64,000 nt of DNA from Streptomyces olivochromogenes (GTDB lineage Bacteria; Actinomycetota; Actinomycetes; Streptomycetales; Streptomycetaceae), in assembly GCF_001514115.1 (NCBI RefSeq), contig NZ_KQ948453.1:416659-480658 (forward strand), written 5' to 3'. Positions 28,863-36,959 of this stretch are shown one piece after another. The notes below the pieces were generated by a model, which saw nothing but the letters and a program-made list of their open reading frames with translations, searched no databases and was not told the DNA's origin. How positions within the stretch are numbered: position 1 is the stretch's first letter; the number at the start of each line of letters is the position of its first letter. Made by a program: the position numbers and the translations under genes.

Positions 28863-30125
28863 GTGAGCACCTTCAAGGCCCCCAAGGGCACGTACGACCT
28901 GATCCCGCCGGAGAGCGCCAAGTACCTCGCCGTGCGTGAGGCGATCGCCGCGCCGCTGCGCAACTCCGGCTACGGCTACATCGAGACGCCCGGCTTCGAG
29001 AACGTCGAGCTCTTCGCGCGCGGTGTCGGTGAGTCCACCGACATCGTGACCAAGGAGATGTACGCCTTCGAGACCAAGGGCGGCGACCAGCTCGCCCTGC
29101 GCCCCGAGGGCACGGCCTCCGTACTGCGCGCCGCGCTGGAGGCCAACCTGCACAAGGCCGGCAACCTCCCCGTCAAGCTCTGGTACTCGGGCTCCTACTA
29201 CCGCTACGAGCGTCCCCAGAAGGGCCGTTACCGCCACTTCTCGCAGGTCGGCGCCGAGGCGATCGGTGCGGAGGATCCGGCGCTCGACGCCGAGCTGATC
29301 ATCCTGGCGGACCAGGCGTACCGGTCGCTGGGGCTGCGGGACTTCCGCATCCTGCTGAACTCGCTGGGCGACCAGGAGTGCCGTCCGGTGTACCGGGCCG
29401 CCCTGCAGGACTTCCTGCGCGGCCTCGACCTGGACGCGGACACGTTGCGCCGAGCCGAGATCAACCCCCTGCGGGTCCTCGACGACAAGCGCGACGACGT
29501 GCAGAAGCAGCTGGTGGGCGCGCCGTTGCTCCGTGACTACCTCTGCGACGCGTGCAAGGCGTACCACGAGGAGGTGCGCGAGCTGATCACGGAGGCGGGG
29601 GTTGCCTTCGAGGACGACCCCAAGCTGGTGCGCGGCCTGGACTACTACACGCGGACCACCTTCGAGTTCGTCCACGACGGTCTGGGCTCCCAGTCCGCGG
29701 TGGGTGGCGGCGGGCGCTATGACGGGCTGTCCGAGATGCTCGGCGGGCCCGCGCTGCCTTCGGTGGGCTGGGCGCTCGGTGTCGACCGCACGGTGCTCGC
29801 CCTGGAAGCGGAGGGTGTCTCGCTCGAACTCCCCGCGGCCACGAGCGTGTTCGCCGTTCCGCTCGGGGAGGAGGCCCGGCGGGTGCTCTTCACCAAGGTG
29901 ACCGAGCTGCGCAAGCTCGGTGTCGCCGCCGACTTCTCCTACGGGGCCAAGGGGCTCAAGGGGGCGATGAAGAACGCGAACCGGTCGGGGGCGCGGTATG
30001 CGATCGTCGCCGGTGAGCGGGATCTCGCCGAGGGTGTGGTGCAGCTCAAGGACATGGAGTCCGGTGAGCAGACGGCGGTCGGGGTGAACGAGATCGTGGC
30101 GGAGCTCGAGACGCGACTGGGCTGA
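28863..30125 (+). CDS. hisS: histidyl-tRNA synthetase
   Basis: 420 aa class II synthetase that charges tRNA-His. Motif 2 ([23 protein letters not shown]), the histidine-specific segments [14 protein letters not shown] and GGGGRYDGL, motif 3 near [13 protein letters not shown], and a C-terminal anticodon-binding domain from about residue 330. GTG start at 28863 with a modest GAGAG site. It lies 12 nt after the MBL hydrolase gene. A dispersed repeat with a hairpin lies behind it. Confidence 0.97.
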   Translation: MSTFKAPKGTYDLIPPESAKYLAVREAIAAPLRNSGYGYIETPGFENVELFARGVGESTDIVTKEMYAFETKGGDQLALRPEGTASVLRAALEANLHKAGNLPVKLWYSGSYYRYERPQKGRYRHFSQVGAEAIGAEDPALDAELIILADQAYRSLGLRDFRILLNSLGDQECRPVYRAALQDFLRGLDLDADTLRRAEINPLRVLDDKRDDVQKQLVGAPLLRDYLCDACKAYHEEVRELITEAGVAFEDDPKLVRGLDYYTRTTFEFVHDGLGSQSAVGGGGRYDGLSEMLGGPALPSVGWALGVDRTVLALEAEGVSLELPAATSVFAVPLGEEARRVLFTKVTELRKLGVAADFSYGAKGLKGAMKNANRSGARYAIVAGERDLAEGVVQLKDMESGEQTAVGVNEIVAELETRLG

Positions 30126-30127
30126 GG

Positions 30128-30274
30128 GCCGGGTTTCTCGCCCCCGCCGCCCCTACCCGTCCCATCCATCCCTGGGGGCTCCGCCCCCAGACCCCCGGGT
30201 GGGTTCGCTGTCCGCGGGCGGGTGGGGGCTGGTCGCGCAGTTCCCCGCGCCCCTTGGGGCGGGGCTGCGCCCCG
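30128..30274. repeat. dispersed repeat block after hisS
   Basis: Bases 30139-30193 are the inverted copy of the module at 13555-13608 and contain the hairpin CTGGGGGC-TCC-GCCCCCAG (30172-30190), which may terminate hisS. Bases 30221-30274 are a direct copy of the 13243-13474 unit. Confidence 0.75.
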
Positions 30275-30293
30275 GAAAGCCTCGGGGCCGGCG

Positions 30294-30917
30294 TCAGTCC
30301 AGTAGGCCGAAGCGCATCGCGCTCGTCACCGCCGCGGTTCGGTCGTCCACCCCCAGTTTGGTGAAGGCCCGCAGCAGGTGGGTCTTCACGGTGGACTCGC
30401 CGATGAACAGGCGGCGCCCGATCTCGGCGTTCGTGCAGCCCTCCGCCACCAGCCGCAGCACCGCCGTCTCCCGCTCGGACAACCTCGGCCGCTCCGGCTT
30501 CGTACGGAGCTGGTCGACGAGCCGGGCGGCGACGGACGGCGCCAGCACGGTCTCGCCGCGCGCGGCGGAGCGGACGGCGTCGGCGAGTTCGGCGCGAGGG
30601 AGGTCCTTCAGGAGATAGCCCGCGGCTCCGGCCTCGACCGCCCGCAGAATGTCCCGGTCCGTCTCGTACGTCGTCAGCACGATGACCCGGCAGCCCAACC
30701 CCGCCTCGGTCATCCGCACGATCGAGTCGACACCCCCGCCCCCGGGCATCCGCAGGTCCATCAGGACGATGTCGGGCCGGAGTTCGGCCGCCAGCGCCTC
30801 CGCCTGCGGGCCGCTCGACGCGTCGGCGACCACATCGAGGTCGGGCTCGGCACTGAGCATCGCGCGCAGCCCTTCCCGTACGACGGGATGGTCGTCGGCC
30901 AGGACGATGCGGATCAC
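30294..30917 (-). CDS. NarL-family response regulator
   Basis: 207 aa. The receiver domain has the acidic pocket (LADDHPVV) and phospho-acceptor Asp in IVLMDLRMPGG, the conserved Thr (VLTTYE) and Lys (YLLKD). The C-terminal LuxR-type helix-turn-helix is LSERETAVLRLVAEGCTNAE plus STVKTHL. The GTG at 30917 overlaps the kinase stop (GTGA). It is the last gene of a four-gene leftward operon (ATPase, permease, kinase, regulator) and most likely controls that exporter. The signal is unknown. Confidence 0.95.
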   Translation of the reverse strand: MIRIVLADDHPVVREGLRAMLSAEPDLDVVADASSGPQAEALAAELRPDIVLMDLRMPGGGGVDSIVRMTEAGLGCRVIVLTTYETDRDILRAVEAGAAGYLLKDLPRAELADAVRSAARGETVLAPSVAARLVDQLRTKPERPRLSERETAVLRLVAEGCTNAEIGRRLFIGESTVKTHLLRAFTKLGVDDRTAAVTSAMRFGLLD

Positions 30918-32119
30918 GAGTCGCTCCTTGGTACGGGCAGACAGACGGTGATGGTCGTGCCCTCGCCGGGCGCGCTGCGCACACGGGCCCTGCCGCCCAC
31001 TTCCGCGGCCCGGGCACGCAACCCGGTCAGACCGTAACCGCCGACCGGCGCGGCGGGGTCGAAGCCGGGGCCGTCGTCCCGTACGGAGAGCGTCAGCGAA
31101 TCGTGGGCGTACGCCAGGGCGACCGCGATCGTCGACGAACTCCCCGCGTGCTTGCGGGCGTTGGCGAGCGCTTCCTGGCAGGAACGCAGGACCACGACCT
31201 CGGGCCCGGCGGGCAGCGCGCGCACGGGGCCGGTGACGTCGACCGTCGCCTCGTGGCGCGCGGCCAGCCGACGCAGCGCGTCTGGCAGCGAGGCCCCGTC
31301 GAGATCGGCGGGCGCGCCCCCGGCGACCAGGGCCCGCGCCTCGGCGAGGTTCTGCCGGGCCGTCTCCGCCATCAGGGACAGGTGGCGGCGGGCCTGCGGC
31401 ACGTCGTGGTCGAGTTCGGCCTCGACCGCCTGCACCAGCATCAGCAGGCTCGTGAAGCCCTGCGCGAGCGTGTCGTGGATCTCCCGGGAGAGCCGTTCCC
31501 GCTCGGCCAGCGCGCCGTGCGCCGACGAGAGCCGGGAGAGCTCGTGGCGACTGGCGTCCAATTCCGCTATCAGCTCGGCCCGTTCCTGGCTCTGCTCGAT
31601 GATGCGGATGGTCCAGCTGCCGACAGCCGCCGAGAAGACGAGGGTGACCACGGCGAACAGCGAGTTGAAGAAGACGTCCTGGTCGCTCGGCCACCACAAC
31701 AGCGCCCAACCCGCCACCGGCGCGATGTTGATGACCGTCACGGCCGCCAGCGCCCAGCGCAGGCGCAGCGCCATGAAGCACTGGGGGACGAGCGCGAAGG
31801 TCATCAGCCGGGTCTCACCGACGAGGATCCCCGACGGCAGGAACAGCACGACCGCCCCCGCGAGATAGCCGAGGGCCCGGCGTTCGTCGGGCGGGTCGCT
31901 GCCGAGGACGGGGCGCCCCACCACCACGTACCAGGGAACCAGCGCCACCAGCAGCGCCGCCGAGACGAGGCGCAGGTGCCACCCCGGATGCCCCGTGCCG
32001 AGCACGAACACCAGGGTGGCCACGCACACGACCGCGAAGTACGAGTCCCAGAGCCGGAAGGAGCGGTCCCAGGTGTACGAGCTCTTCGCGCCGCCCGGTC
32101 CGGCGATCCGTTCGGTCAT
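30914..32119 (-). CDS. sensor histidine kinase (HisKA_3 type)
   Basis: 401 aa from the ATG at 32119. The N-terminal half has five or six hydrophobic helices with little extracellular loop (YFAVVCVATLVFVLG, LVSAALLVALVPWYVVV, LGYLAGAVVLFLP, FNSLFAVVTLVFSAAVG), so it may sense the membrane or the adjacent transporter. A coiled linker leads to the phospho-acceptor histidine in REIHDTLAQGFTSLL. The ATPase domain has NARKHAG, DDGPGFDP and GYGLTGLRARA. It pairs with the downstream NarL-type regulator. The start overlaps the permease stop by 4 bp. Confidence 0.94.
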   Translation of the reverse strand: MTERIAGPGGAKSSYTWDRSFRLWDSYFAVVCVATLVFVLGTGHPGWHLRLVSAALLVALVPWYVVVGRPVLGSDPPDERRALGYLAGAVVLFLPSGILVGETRLMTFALVPQCFMALRLRWALAAVTVINIAPVAGWALLWWPSDQDVFFNSLFAVVTLVFSAAVGSWTIRIIEQSQERAELIAELDASRHELSRLSSAHGALAERERLSREIHDTLAQGFTSLLMLVQAVEAELDHDVPQARRHLSLMAETARQNLAEARALVAGGAPADLDGASLPDALRRLAARHEATVDVTGPVRALPAGPEVVVLRSCQEALANARKHAGSSSTIAVALAYAHDSLTLSVRDDGPGFDPAAPVGGYGLTGLRARAAEVGGRARVRSAPGEGTTITVCLPVPRSDS

Positions 32120-32961
32120 CCGTCGCGGCGGTTCTTCCAGCGGAAGGTCAGCAGACACAGCAGCAATCCTCCGACGCACCAGGCCCCCAGCACCAGGGCG
32201 ATCCGCCCGAACTCCCAGCCACCCGCCTGCTCCAGGACCTTCGCCGACTCGGGCAGGAACACCCCGCGCAGCCCCTGGCACATCCACTTCAGCGGGAACA
32301 GGGCGCCGATGTTCAGCATCCAGTCGGGGATCGTGTCGATGGCGATGTAGACCCCGGAGATGAACTGCAGCACGAGGAAGGGCAGTACGACGACGGACGT
32401 GGCGCTCTTGCCGGACTTCGGGACCGAGCTGATCGCGATGCCGAGCAGGGCGCAGGCCGTCAGGCCCAGGACGAAGATCCAGGCGAAGTCGGCCCACTTG
32501 GCGGGATCCGAGGGCAGCTTCACGTCGTACAGCGACGTGCCGACGACGAGCAGGATCGCCGTCTCCATGAGACCGGTGACCAGGACCAGCCAGATCTTGC
32601 CCAGGAAGTACGCGGCCGGTGGCATCGGAGTGCCGCGCAGCCGCCGCAGCACCTTCTCGTCCCGCTCGATCGCGATGGAGATGCCGAGGGACTGGAAGCT
32701 GGTGGACATGATGCCCGCGGCCATCATCGCGGGGACGTACAGCTGGGAGGCGGTGATGCCCGCGCCCCGCACGTCGTCCTTGAAGATCGACGCGAAGAGG
32801 AACAGGAAGACGACGGGGAAGGCGAAGGTGAACACCACCTGGTCGCGCTGACGGAAGAACTGCTTGATCTCCAGGGCGCCCCGCCGCAGGCCGAGACCCC
32901 AGGCTCCGGGCAGCCGCACGGAGGAGGCCTCACCGCGTACGCGTACGGTCGTCAGGGTCAT
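32116..32961 (-). CDS. ABC-2 type transporter permease
   Basis: 281 aa with about six transmembrane helices (VVFTFAFPVVFLFLFASIF, LVLVTGLMETAILLVVG, FAWIFVLGLTACALLGIAI, VVVLPFLVLQFISGVYI, RIALVLGAWCVGGLLLCLL) and the LRGTPMPPAAYFLGK segment typical of drug/lipid ABC-2 permeases. It works with the ATPase encoded immediately upstream. It overlaps both neighbours by 4 bp (ATGA). Export is inferred from the family. The substrate is unknown. Confidence 0.93.
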   Translation of the reverse strand: MTLTTVRVRGEASSVRLPGAWGLGLRRGALEIKQFFRQRDQVVFTFAFPVVFLFLFASIFKDDVRGAGITASQLYVPAMMAAGIMSTSFQSLGISIAIERDEKVLRRLRGTPMPPAAYFLGKIWLVLVTGLMETAILLVVGTSLYDVKLPSDPAKWADFAWIFVLGLTACALLGIAISSVPKSGKSATSVVVLPFLVLQFISGVYIAIDTIPDWMLNIGALFPLKWMCQGLRGVFLPESAKVLEQAGGWEFGRIALVLGAWCVGGLLLCLLTFRWKNRRDG

Positions 32962-33824
32962 CGCGCGTTCTCCTGTCCGGTCAGGCGGAGATAGACGTCC
33001 TCCAGGGTCGGGCGGGTCACGCTCAGCCCGGGTATCTCACCGTCGAAACGGCGGGTGAGCTCCGCCACCGTGCGGGTCGGGGTGTCCGTGCGCTCGCGGC
33101 GCGTCGTGCCGTCGGCCTCCGTCCACTCGACGGTCGCCTCGGTGCCGAAGCGTTCGCGCAGCGCGGCGGGTTCGCCTTCCGCGACGACGCGGCCCCGCGC
33201 GACCACCGCGAGCCGGTGCGCCAGCGCCTCCGCCTCCTCCAGGTAGTGCGTGGTGAGCAGGATGGTCGTGCCCTCGTCGGCCAGTTTCCGGATCAGGTCC
33301 CAGAACTGGCGGCGGGCGGCCGGGTCGAAGCCGGTCGTCGGTTCGTCCAGGAGCAGCAGCTCGGGGCCGCCGATCACCCCGAGCGCCACGTCCAGACGCC
33401 TGCGCTGGCCGCCCGAGAGCGCCTTGATGCGGCTGCCCGCCTTCGCCTCCAGACCGACGAGCCCGATGACCTCCTCCGGGTCCCGGGGCCGCGGGTAGTA
33501 GCGGGCGAAGTGCCGTACGGTCTCGTCGACCGTCAACTCCGCGGGCGCCGATTCGTCCTGCCAGACGATGCCGACCCGCGAGCGCCACGCGCGTGTGCCC
33601 GTCGCCGGGTCCGCACCGAGCACGGACACCTCGCCCGCGTCCCGACCGCGGTTGCCCTGGAGGATCTCCACCGTGGTGCTCTTGCCCGCGCCATTGGGTC
33701 CGAGCAGGCCGAACACCTCGCCGCGGCGGATGCCGAGATCGATGCCGTCGACGGCGGTCACGTCCCCGTACTGCTTGCGCAGCCCCCGTACGTCCACCGC
33801 GAGTTCGTTCGCGTGTGTTGTCAT
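32958..33824 (-). CDS. ABC transporter ATP-binding protein
   Basis: 288 aa from the ATG at 33824. Walker A GPNGAGKSTT, Q-loop VWQDESAP, signature LSGGQRRRLD, Walker B LLLLDEPTTG and switch His TTHYLEE. The C-terminal 70 residues form the extra domain often seen in antibiotic-export ATPases. It is the first gene of the exporter/two-component operon and is divergent from the VKOR gene. The start lacks a clear Shine-Dalgarno. A frame extending to 33920 exists but reads through the shared promoter region. Confidence 0.93.
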   Translation of the reverse strand: MTTHANELAVDVRGLRKQYGDVTAVDGIDLGIRRGEVFGLLGPNGAGKSTTVEILQGNRGRDAGEVSVLGADPATGTRAWRSRVGIVWQDESAPAELTVDETVRHFARYYPRPRDPEEVIGLVGLEAKAGSRIKALSGGQRRRLDVALGVIGGPELLLLDEPTTGFDPAARRQFWDLIRKLADEGTTILLTTHYLEEAEALAHRLAVVARGRVVAEGEPAALRERFGTEATVEWTEADGTTRRERTDTPTRTVAELTRRFDGEIPGLSVTRPTLEDVYLRLTGQENAR

Positions 33825-33880
33825 GCCGACGAGCCTGCCGCCGAAACGAACGTTCCGGGACGACCGTGCGTACCTCCTTA

Positions 33881-33900
33881 TGTCCATCGAACGGTGGACA
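33881..33900. promoter_or_regulatory. inverted repeat TGTCCA-N8-TGGACA, possible operator
   Basis: A 6-bp inverted repeat with an 8-bp spacer lies 57 bp upstream of the ABC/two-component operon, within the divergent region. Position and symmetry fit a binding site for the operon's own NarL-type regulator (inference). Confidence 0.3.
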
Positions 33901-33963
33901 CACATGTGGGTGCGGCACAATGTCGGTTGCCCGCAGGCCCTTCGAGACTACGGAAACGGCGTG

Positions 33964-34596
33964 ATGAGCAAGACGACGACAGTCATCTCCATCGACCAGG
34001 AACGCGCAGCCGGTCCCCGGACGGTCGGCGGCAGCCGTGCGCTCGCCCTGTTGCTGGTGATCACCGGTGCGGCCGGTCTGCTCGCCGCGTGGGTCATCAC
34101 GATCGACAAGTTCAAGCTGCTGGAGAACCCGAACTTCGTGCCGGGGTGCAGCCTGAACCCGGTCGTCTCCTGCGGCAACATCATGAAGAGCAAGCAGGCC
34201 GCGGCCTTCGGGTTTCCCAACCCGATGCTCGGCCTCGTCGCGTACGGCATCGTGATCTGCGTCGGGATGAGCCTGCTCGCGCGGGCCACCTACCCGCGCT
34301 GGTACTGGCTGACCTTCAACGCCGGCACCCTCTTCGGTGTCGGATTCTGCACCTGGCTGCAGTTCCAGTCGCTGTACCGGATCAACTCGCTGTGCCTGTG
34401 GTGCTCGCTGGCCTGGGTCGCCACGATCATCATGTTCTGGTACGTGACCTCGTCGAACATCCGCAACGACTTCCTGCCTGCCCCGCGCTGGCTGAAGAGC
34501 TTCTTCGGCGAGTTCACCTGGGTCCTGCCCGTCGTGCACATCGGGATCATCGGGATGCTGATCCTGACCCGCTGGTGGGACTTCTGGACCAGCTGA
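33964..34596 (+). CDS. vitamin K epoxide reductase (VKOR) family protein
   Basis: 210 aa integral membrane protein with about five helices. The active-site CLWC (near residue 142) and the paired loop cysteines in GCSLNPVVSCG match bacterial VKOR, which reoxidises the DsbA-type thiol oxidant using menaquinone and so supports disulfide formation in exported proteins. It has no fused thioredoxin domain. The start is ATG 33964 (a GTG just before it, 33961, is also in frame). The Shine-Dalgarno is weak. Confidence 0.93.
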   Translation: MSKTTTVISIDQERAAGPRTVGGSRALALLLVITGAAGLLAAWVITIDKFKLLENPNFVPGCSLNPVVSCGNIMKSKQAAAFGFPNPMLGLVAYGIVICVGMSLLARATYPRWYWLTFNAGTLFGVGFCTWLQFQSLYRINSLCLWCSLAWVATIIMFWYVTSSNIRNDFLPAPRWLKSFFGEFTWVLPVVHIGIIGMLILTRWWDFWTS

Positions 34597-34627
34597 CAGC
34601 CCTGCGGGGATTGTCAGTGGCGTGACA

Positions 34628-34633
34628 TAGGGT
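34628..34633 (+). promoter_or_regulatory. candidate -10 element (TAGGGT) for a leaderless rarA mRNA
   Basis: TAGGGT ends 7 nt before the GTG at 34641. There is no Shine-Dalgarno and no good -35. Confidence 0.3.
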
Positions 34634-34640
34634 TTTGGAC

Positions 34641-35996
34641 GTGGAGCCCGACCTGTTCACCGCCGCAGCAGAAGAACGCCAGGAGAAGGACCCGTCCAGC
34701 AGCCCCCTGGCCGTACGGATGCGTCCGCGTACCCTCGACGAGGTCGTGGGCCAGCAGCATCTGCTGAAGCCGGGCTCACCCCTGCGCAGACTCGTCGGTG
34801 AGGGGAACGGCGGCCCGGCCGGACCGTCCTCGGTGATCCTCTGGGGCCCGCCCGGCACCGGCAAGACGACCCTCGCGTACGTCGTCTCCAAGGCCACCAA
34901 CAAGCGCTTCGTGGAGCTCTCCGCGATCACCGCGGGCGTCAAGGAGGTCCGCGCGGTCATCGACGGCGCCCGCCGCGCCACCGGCGGCTTCGGCAAGGAG
35001 ACCGTCCTCTTCCTGGACGAGATCCACCGCTTCAGCAAGGCCCAGCAGGACTCCCTGCTCCCGGCCGTCGAGAACCGCTGGGTGACGCTGATCGCCGCGA
35101 CGACCGAGAACCCGTACTTCTCGGTGATCTCCCCGCTCCTGTCCCGCTCCCTCCTCCTCACCCTCGAACCGCTCACCGACGACGACCTGCGCGGCCTGCT
35201 GCGCCGGGCGCTCACCGACGAGCGCGGCCTCAAGGAGGCCGTCACCCTCCCCGAGGACACCGAGCGGCACCTGCTGCGCATCGCCGGGGGCGACGCCCGC
35301 CGCGCCCTGACCGCCCTGGAGGCCGCCGCCGGCGCGGCGCTCGACAAGGGCGAGCCGGGGATCACCCTCCAGACGCTGGAGGAGACCGTCGACCGCGCCG
35401 CCGTGACGTACGACCGCGACGGCGACCAGCACTACGACGTGGCGAGCGCCCTCATCAAGTCCATCCGCGGCTCCGACGTGGACGCCGCGCTGCACTACCT
35501 GGCCCGGATGATCGAGGCGGGCGAGGACCCCCGCTTCATCGCCCGCCGCCTGATGATCTCCGCCAGCGAGGACATCGGCCTCGCCGACCCGAACGCGCTG
35601 CCGATAGCCGTGGCCGCCGCCCAGGCCGTCGCCATGATCGGCTTCCCCGAGGCCGCGCTGACCCTCAGCCACGCCACCATCGCCCTCGCCCTGGCCCCGA
35701 AGTCCAACGCCGCGACCATGGCCATCGGCGCCGCGATGGAGGACGTACGCAAGGGACACGCGGGCCCGGTGCCGATGCACCTGCGCGACGGGCACTACAA
35801 GGGCGCGGCCAAGCTCGGGCACGCCCAGGGGTATGTGTATCCGCACGACCTGCCCGAGGGCATCGCCGCCCAGCAGTACGCCCCGCAAGAGCTCAAGGAC
35901 CGGGAGTACTACACACCGACCCGGCACGGCGCCGAGGCGCGCTACGCGGACGCGGTGGAGTGGACCAGGAAGCACCTCGGTAGAGGGCGGTCCTGA
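34641..35996 (+). CDS. rarA: replication-associated recombination protein A (AAA+ ATPase)
   Basis: 451 aa. RarA/MgsA acts at stalled replication forks. Walker [10 protein letters not shown], Walker [10 protein letters not shown], sensor 1 ATTENPYFS, then the C-terminal tetramerisation region with [20 protein letters not shown] and [19 protein letters not shown]. The N-terminal [13 protein letters not shown] is typical. GTG 34641 is preferred over an in-frame TTG at 34635. No ribosome-binding site is visible and a TAGGGT hexamer lies 7 nt upstream, so the message may be leaderless. Confidence 0.95.
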   Translation: MEPDLFTAAAEERQEKDPSSSPLAVRMRPRTLDEVVGQQHLLKPGSPLRRLVGEGNGGPAGPSSVILWGPPGTGKTTLAYVVSKATNKRFVELSAITAGVKEVRAVIDGARRATGGFGKETVLFLDEIHRFSKAQQDSLLPAVENRWVTLIAATTENPYFSVISPLLSRSLLLTLEPLTDDDLRGLLRRALTDERGLKEAVTLPEDTERHLLRIAGGDARRALTALEAAAGAALDKGEPGITLQTLEETVDRAAVTYDRDGDQHYDVASALIKSIRGSDVDAALHYLARMIEAGEDPRFIARRLMISASEDIGLADPNALPIAVAAAQAVAMIGFPEAALTLSHATIALALAPKSNAATMAIGAAMEDVRKGHAGPVPMHLRDGHYKGAAKLGHAQGYVYPHDLPEGIAAQQYAPQELKDREYYTPTRHGAEARYADAVEWTRKHLGRGRS

Positions 35997-36025
35997 CCAC
36001 CCTGTAACATGACGCGAAGCGCTGC

Positions 36026-36079
36026 GTCCCGTGTCCGGCTCCGGTCGGCACCACCAGAACGGGACAACCAGCCGGAGCC
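36026..36079 (+). promoter_or_regulatory. candidate H-type pseudoknot in the rpsD 5' leader
   Basis: GTCCCGT (36026-36032) pairs with ACGGGAC (36059-36065). GGCTCCGG (36037-36044), in the loop of that stem, pairs with CCGGAGCC (36072-36079). That gives stems of 7 and 8 bp with 4-, 14- and 6-nt linkers. A TAACAT hexamer at 36005-36010 could start the transcript just before it. S4 represses its own synthesis through leader pseudoknots in other bacteria, so this may be a similar element. The rest of 35997-36311 holds further GC-rich hairpins but no gene. Confidence 0.45.
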
Positions 36080-36311
36080 CCTGCCGCCACGGAGGGATTC
36101 CAGGAGCGTCGCGCACCGTCGAAGGTGTCGCGGGCAGCCCACCACCACCCGGTCTCCGGGAACGGTCGGTGGGCCACTCGCGTGCTGCACGTATGTGCCC
36201 AGACCCAGGAGCGGCTGCCCAGCAGGTCCCCCGAGGACCCGCGGGGTTTCCCGGGCTGCGGATTGCGACCTCCCTTAACTCTGGTGAGCCGAAATCACGG
36301 AAAGAGAAAAA

Positions 36312-36926
36312 GTGGCGAATCAGTCCCGCCCCAAGGTCAAGAAGTCGCGTGCCCTCGGCATCGCGCTGACCCCGAAGGCCGTCAAGTACTTCGAGGCCCG
36401 CCCCTACCCGCCGGGCGAGCACGGCCGTGGCCGCAAGCAGAACTCGGACTACAAGGTCCGTCTGCTCGAGAAGCAGCGTCTGCGCGCGCAGTACGACGTG
36501 TCCGAGCGTCAGCTCGTCCGCGCCTACGAGCGTGCCTCCAAGGTCCAGGGCAAGACCGGTGAGGCCCTGATCATCGAGCTCGAGCGCCGTCTCGACGCGC
36601 TGGTCCTGCGTTCGGGCATCGCCCGCACGATCTACCAGGCCCGCCAGATGGTCGTTCACGGCCACATCGAGGTCAACGGCCAGAAGGTCGACAAGCCGTC
36701 CTTCCGCGTCCGTCCCGACGACGTCGTGATGGTCCGCGAGCGCAGCCGCAGCAAGACGCTGTTCGAGGTCTCCCGCGCCGGTGGCTTCGCCCCCGACGGC
36801 GAGACCCCGCGCTACCTCCAGGTGAACCTCCCGGCCCTGGCGTTCCGCCTGGACCGCGAGCCGAACCGCAAGGAGATCCCGGTGATCTGCGACGAGCAGC
36901 TCGTCGTCGAGTACTACGCCCGCTGA
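36312..36926 (+). CDS. rpsD: 30S ribosomal protein S4
   Basis: 204 aa, monocistronic here. Contains the S4 N-terminal domain and an S4 RNA-binding fold ([35 protein letters not shown]). The N-terminus ([19 protein letters not shown]) lacks the zinc-binding cysteines found in some S4 proteins. S4 starts 16S rRNA assembly and is a translational self-regulator in several bacteria. GTG 36312 has GGAAAGAG upstream. The roughly 300-nt leader and candidate pseudoknot are unusual for a gene of this size. A long hairpin follows the stop. Confidence 0.96.
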   Translation: MANQSRPKVKKSRALGIALTPKAVKYFEARPYPPGEHGRGRKQNSDYKVRLLEKQRLRAQYDVSERQLVRAYERASKVQGKTGEALIIELERRLDALVLRSGIARTIYQARQMVVHGHIEVNGQKVDKPSFRVRPDDVVMVRERSRSKTLFEVSRAGGFAPDGETPRYLQVNLPALAFRLDREPNRKEIPVICDEQLVVEYYAR

Positions 36927-36959
36927 TCGTCTTACAGCGGACGTAGCACCACCTGCGCG

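Noticed and set aside
36026..36079. HDV-like or twister ribozyme
   Set aside because: The order of stems resembles a nested pseudoknot, but the linker before the last strand is too short for the HDV catalytic region and twister consensus bases are missing.
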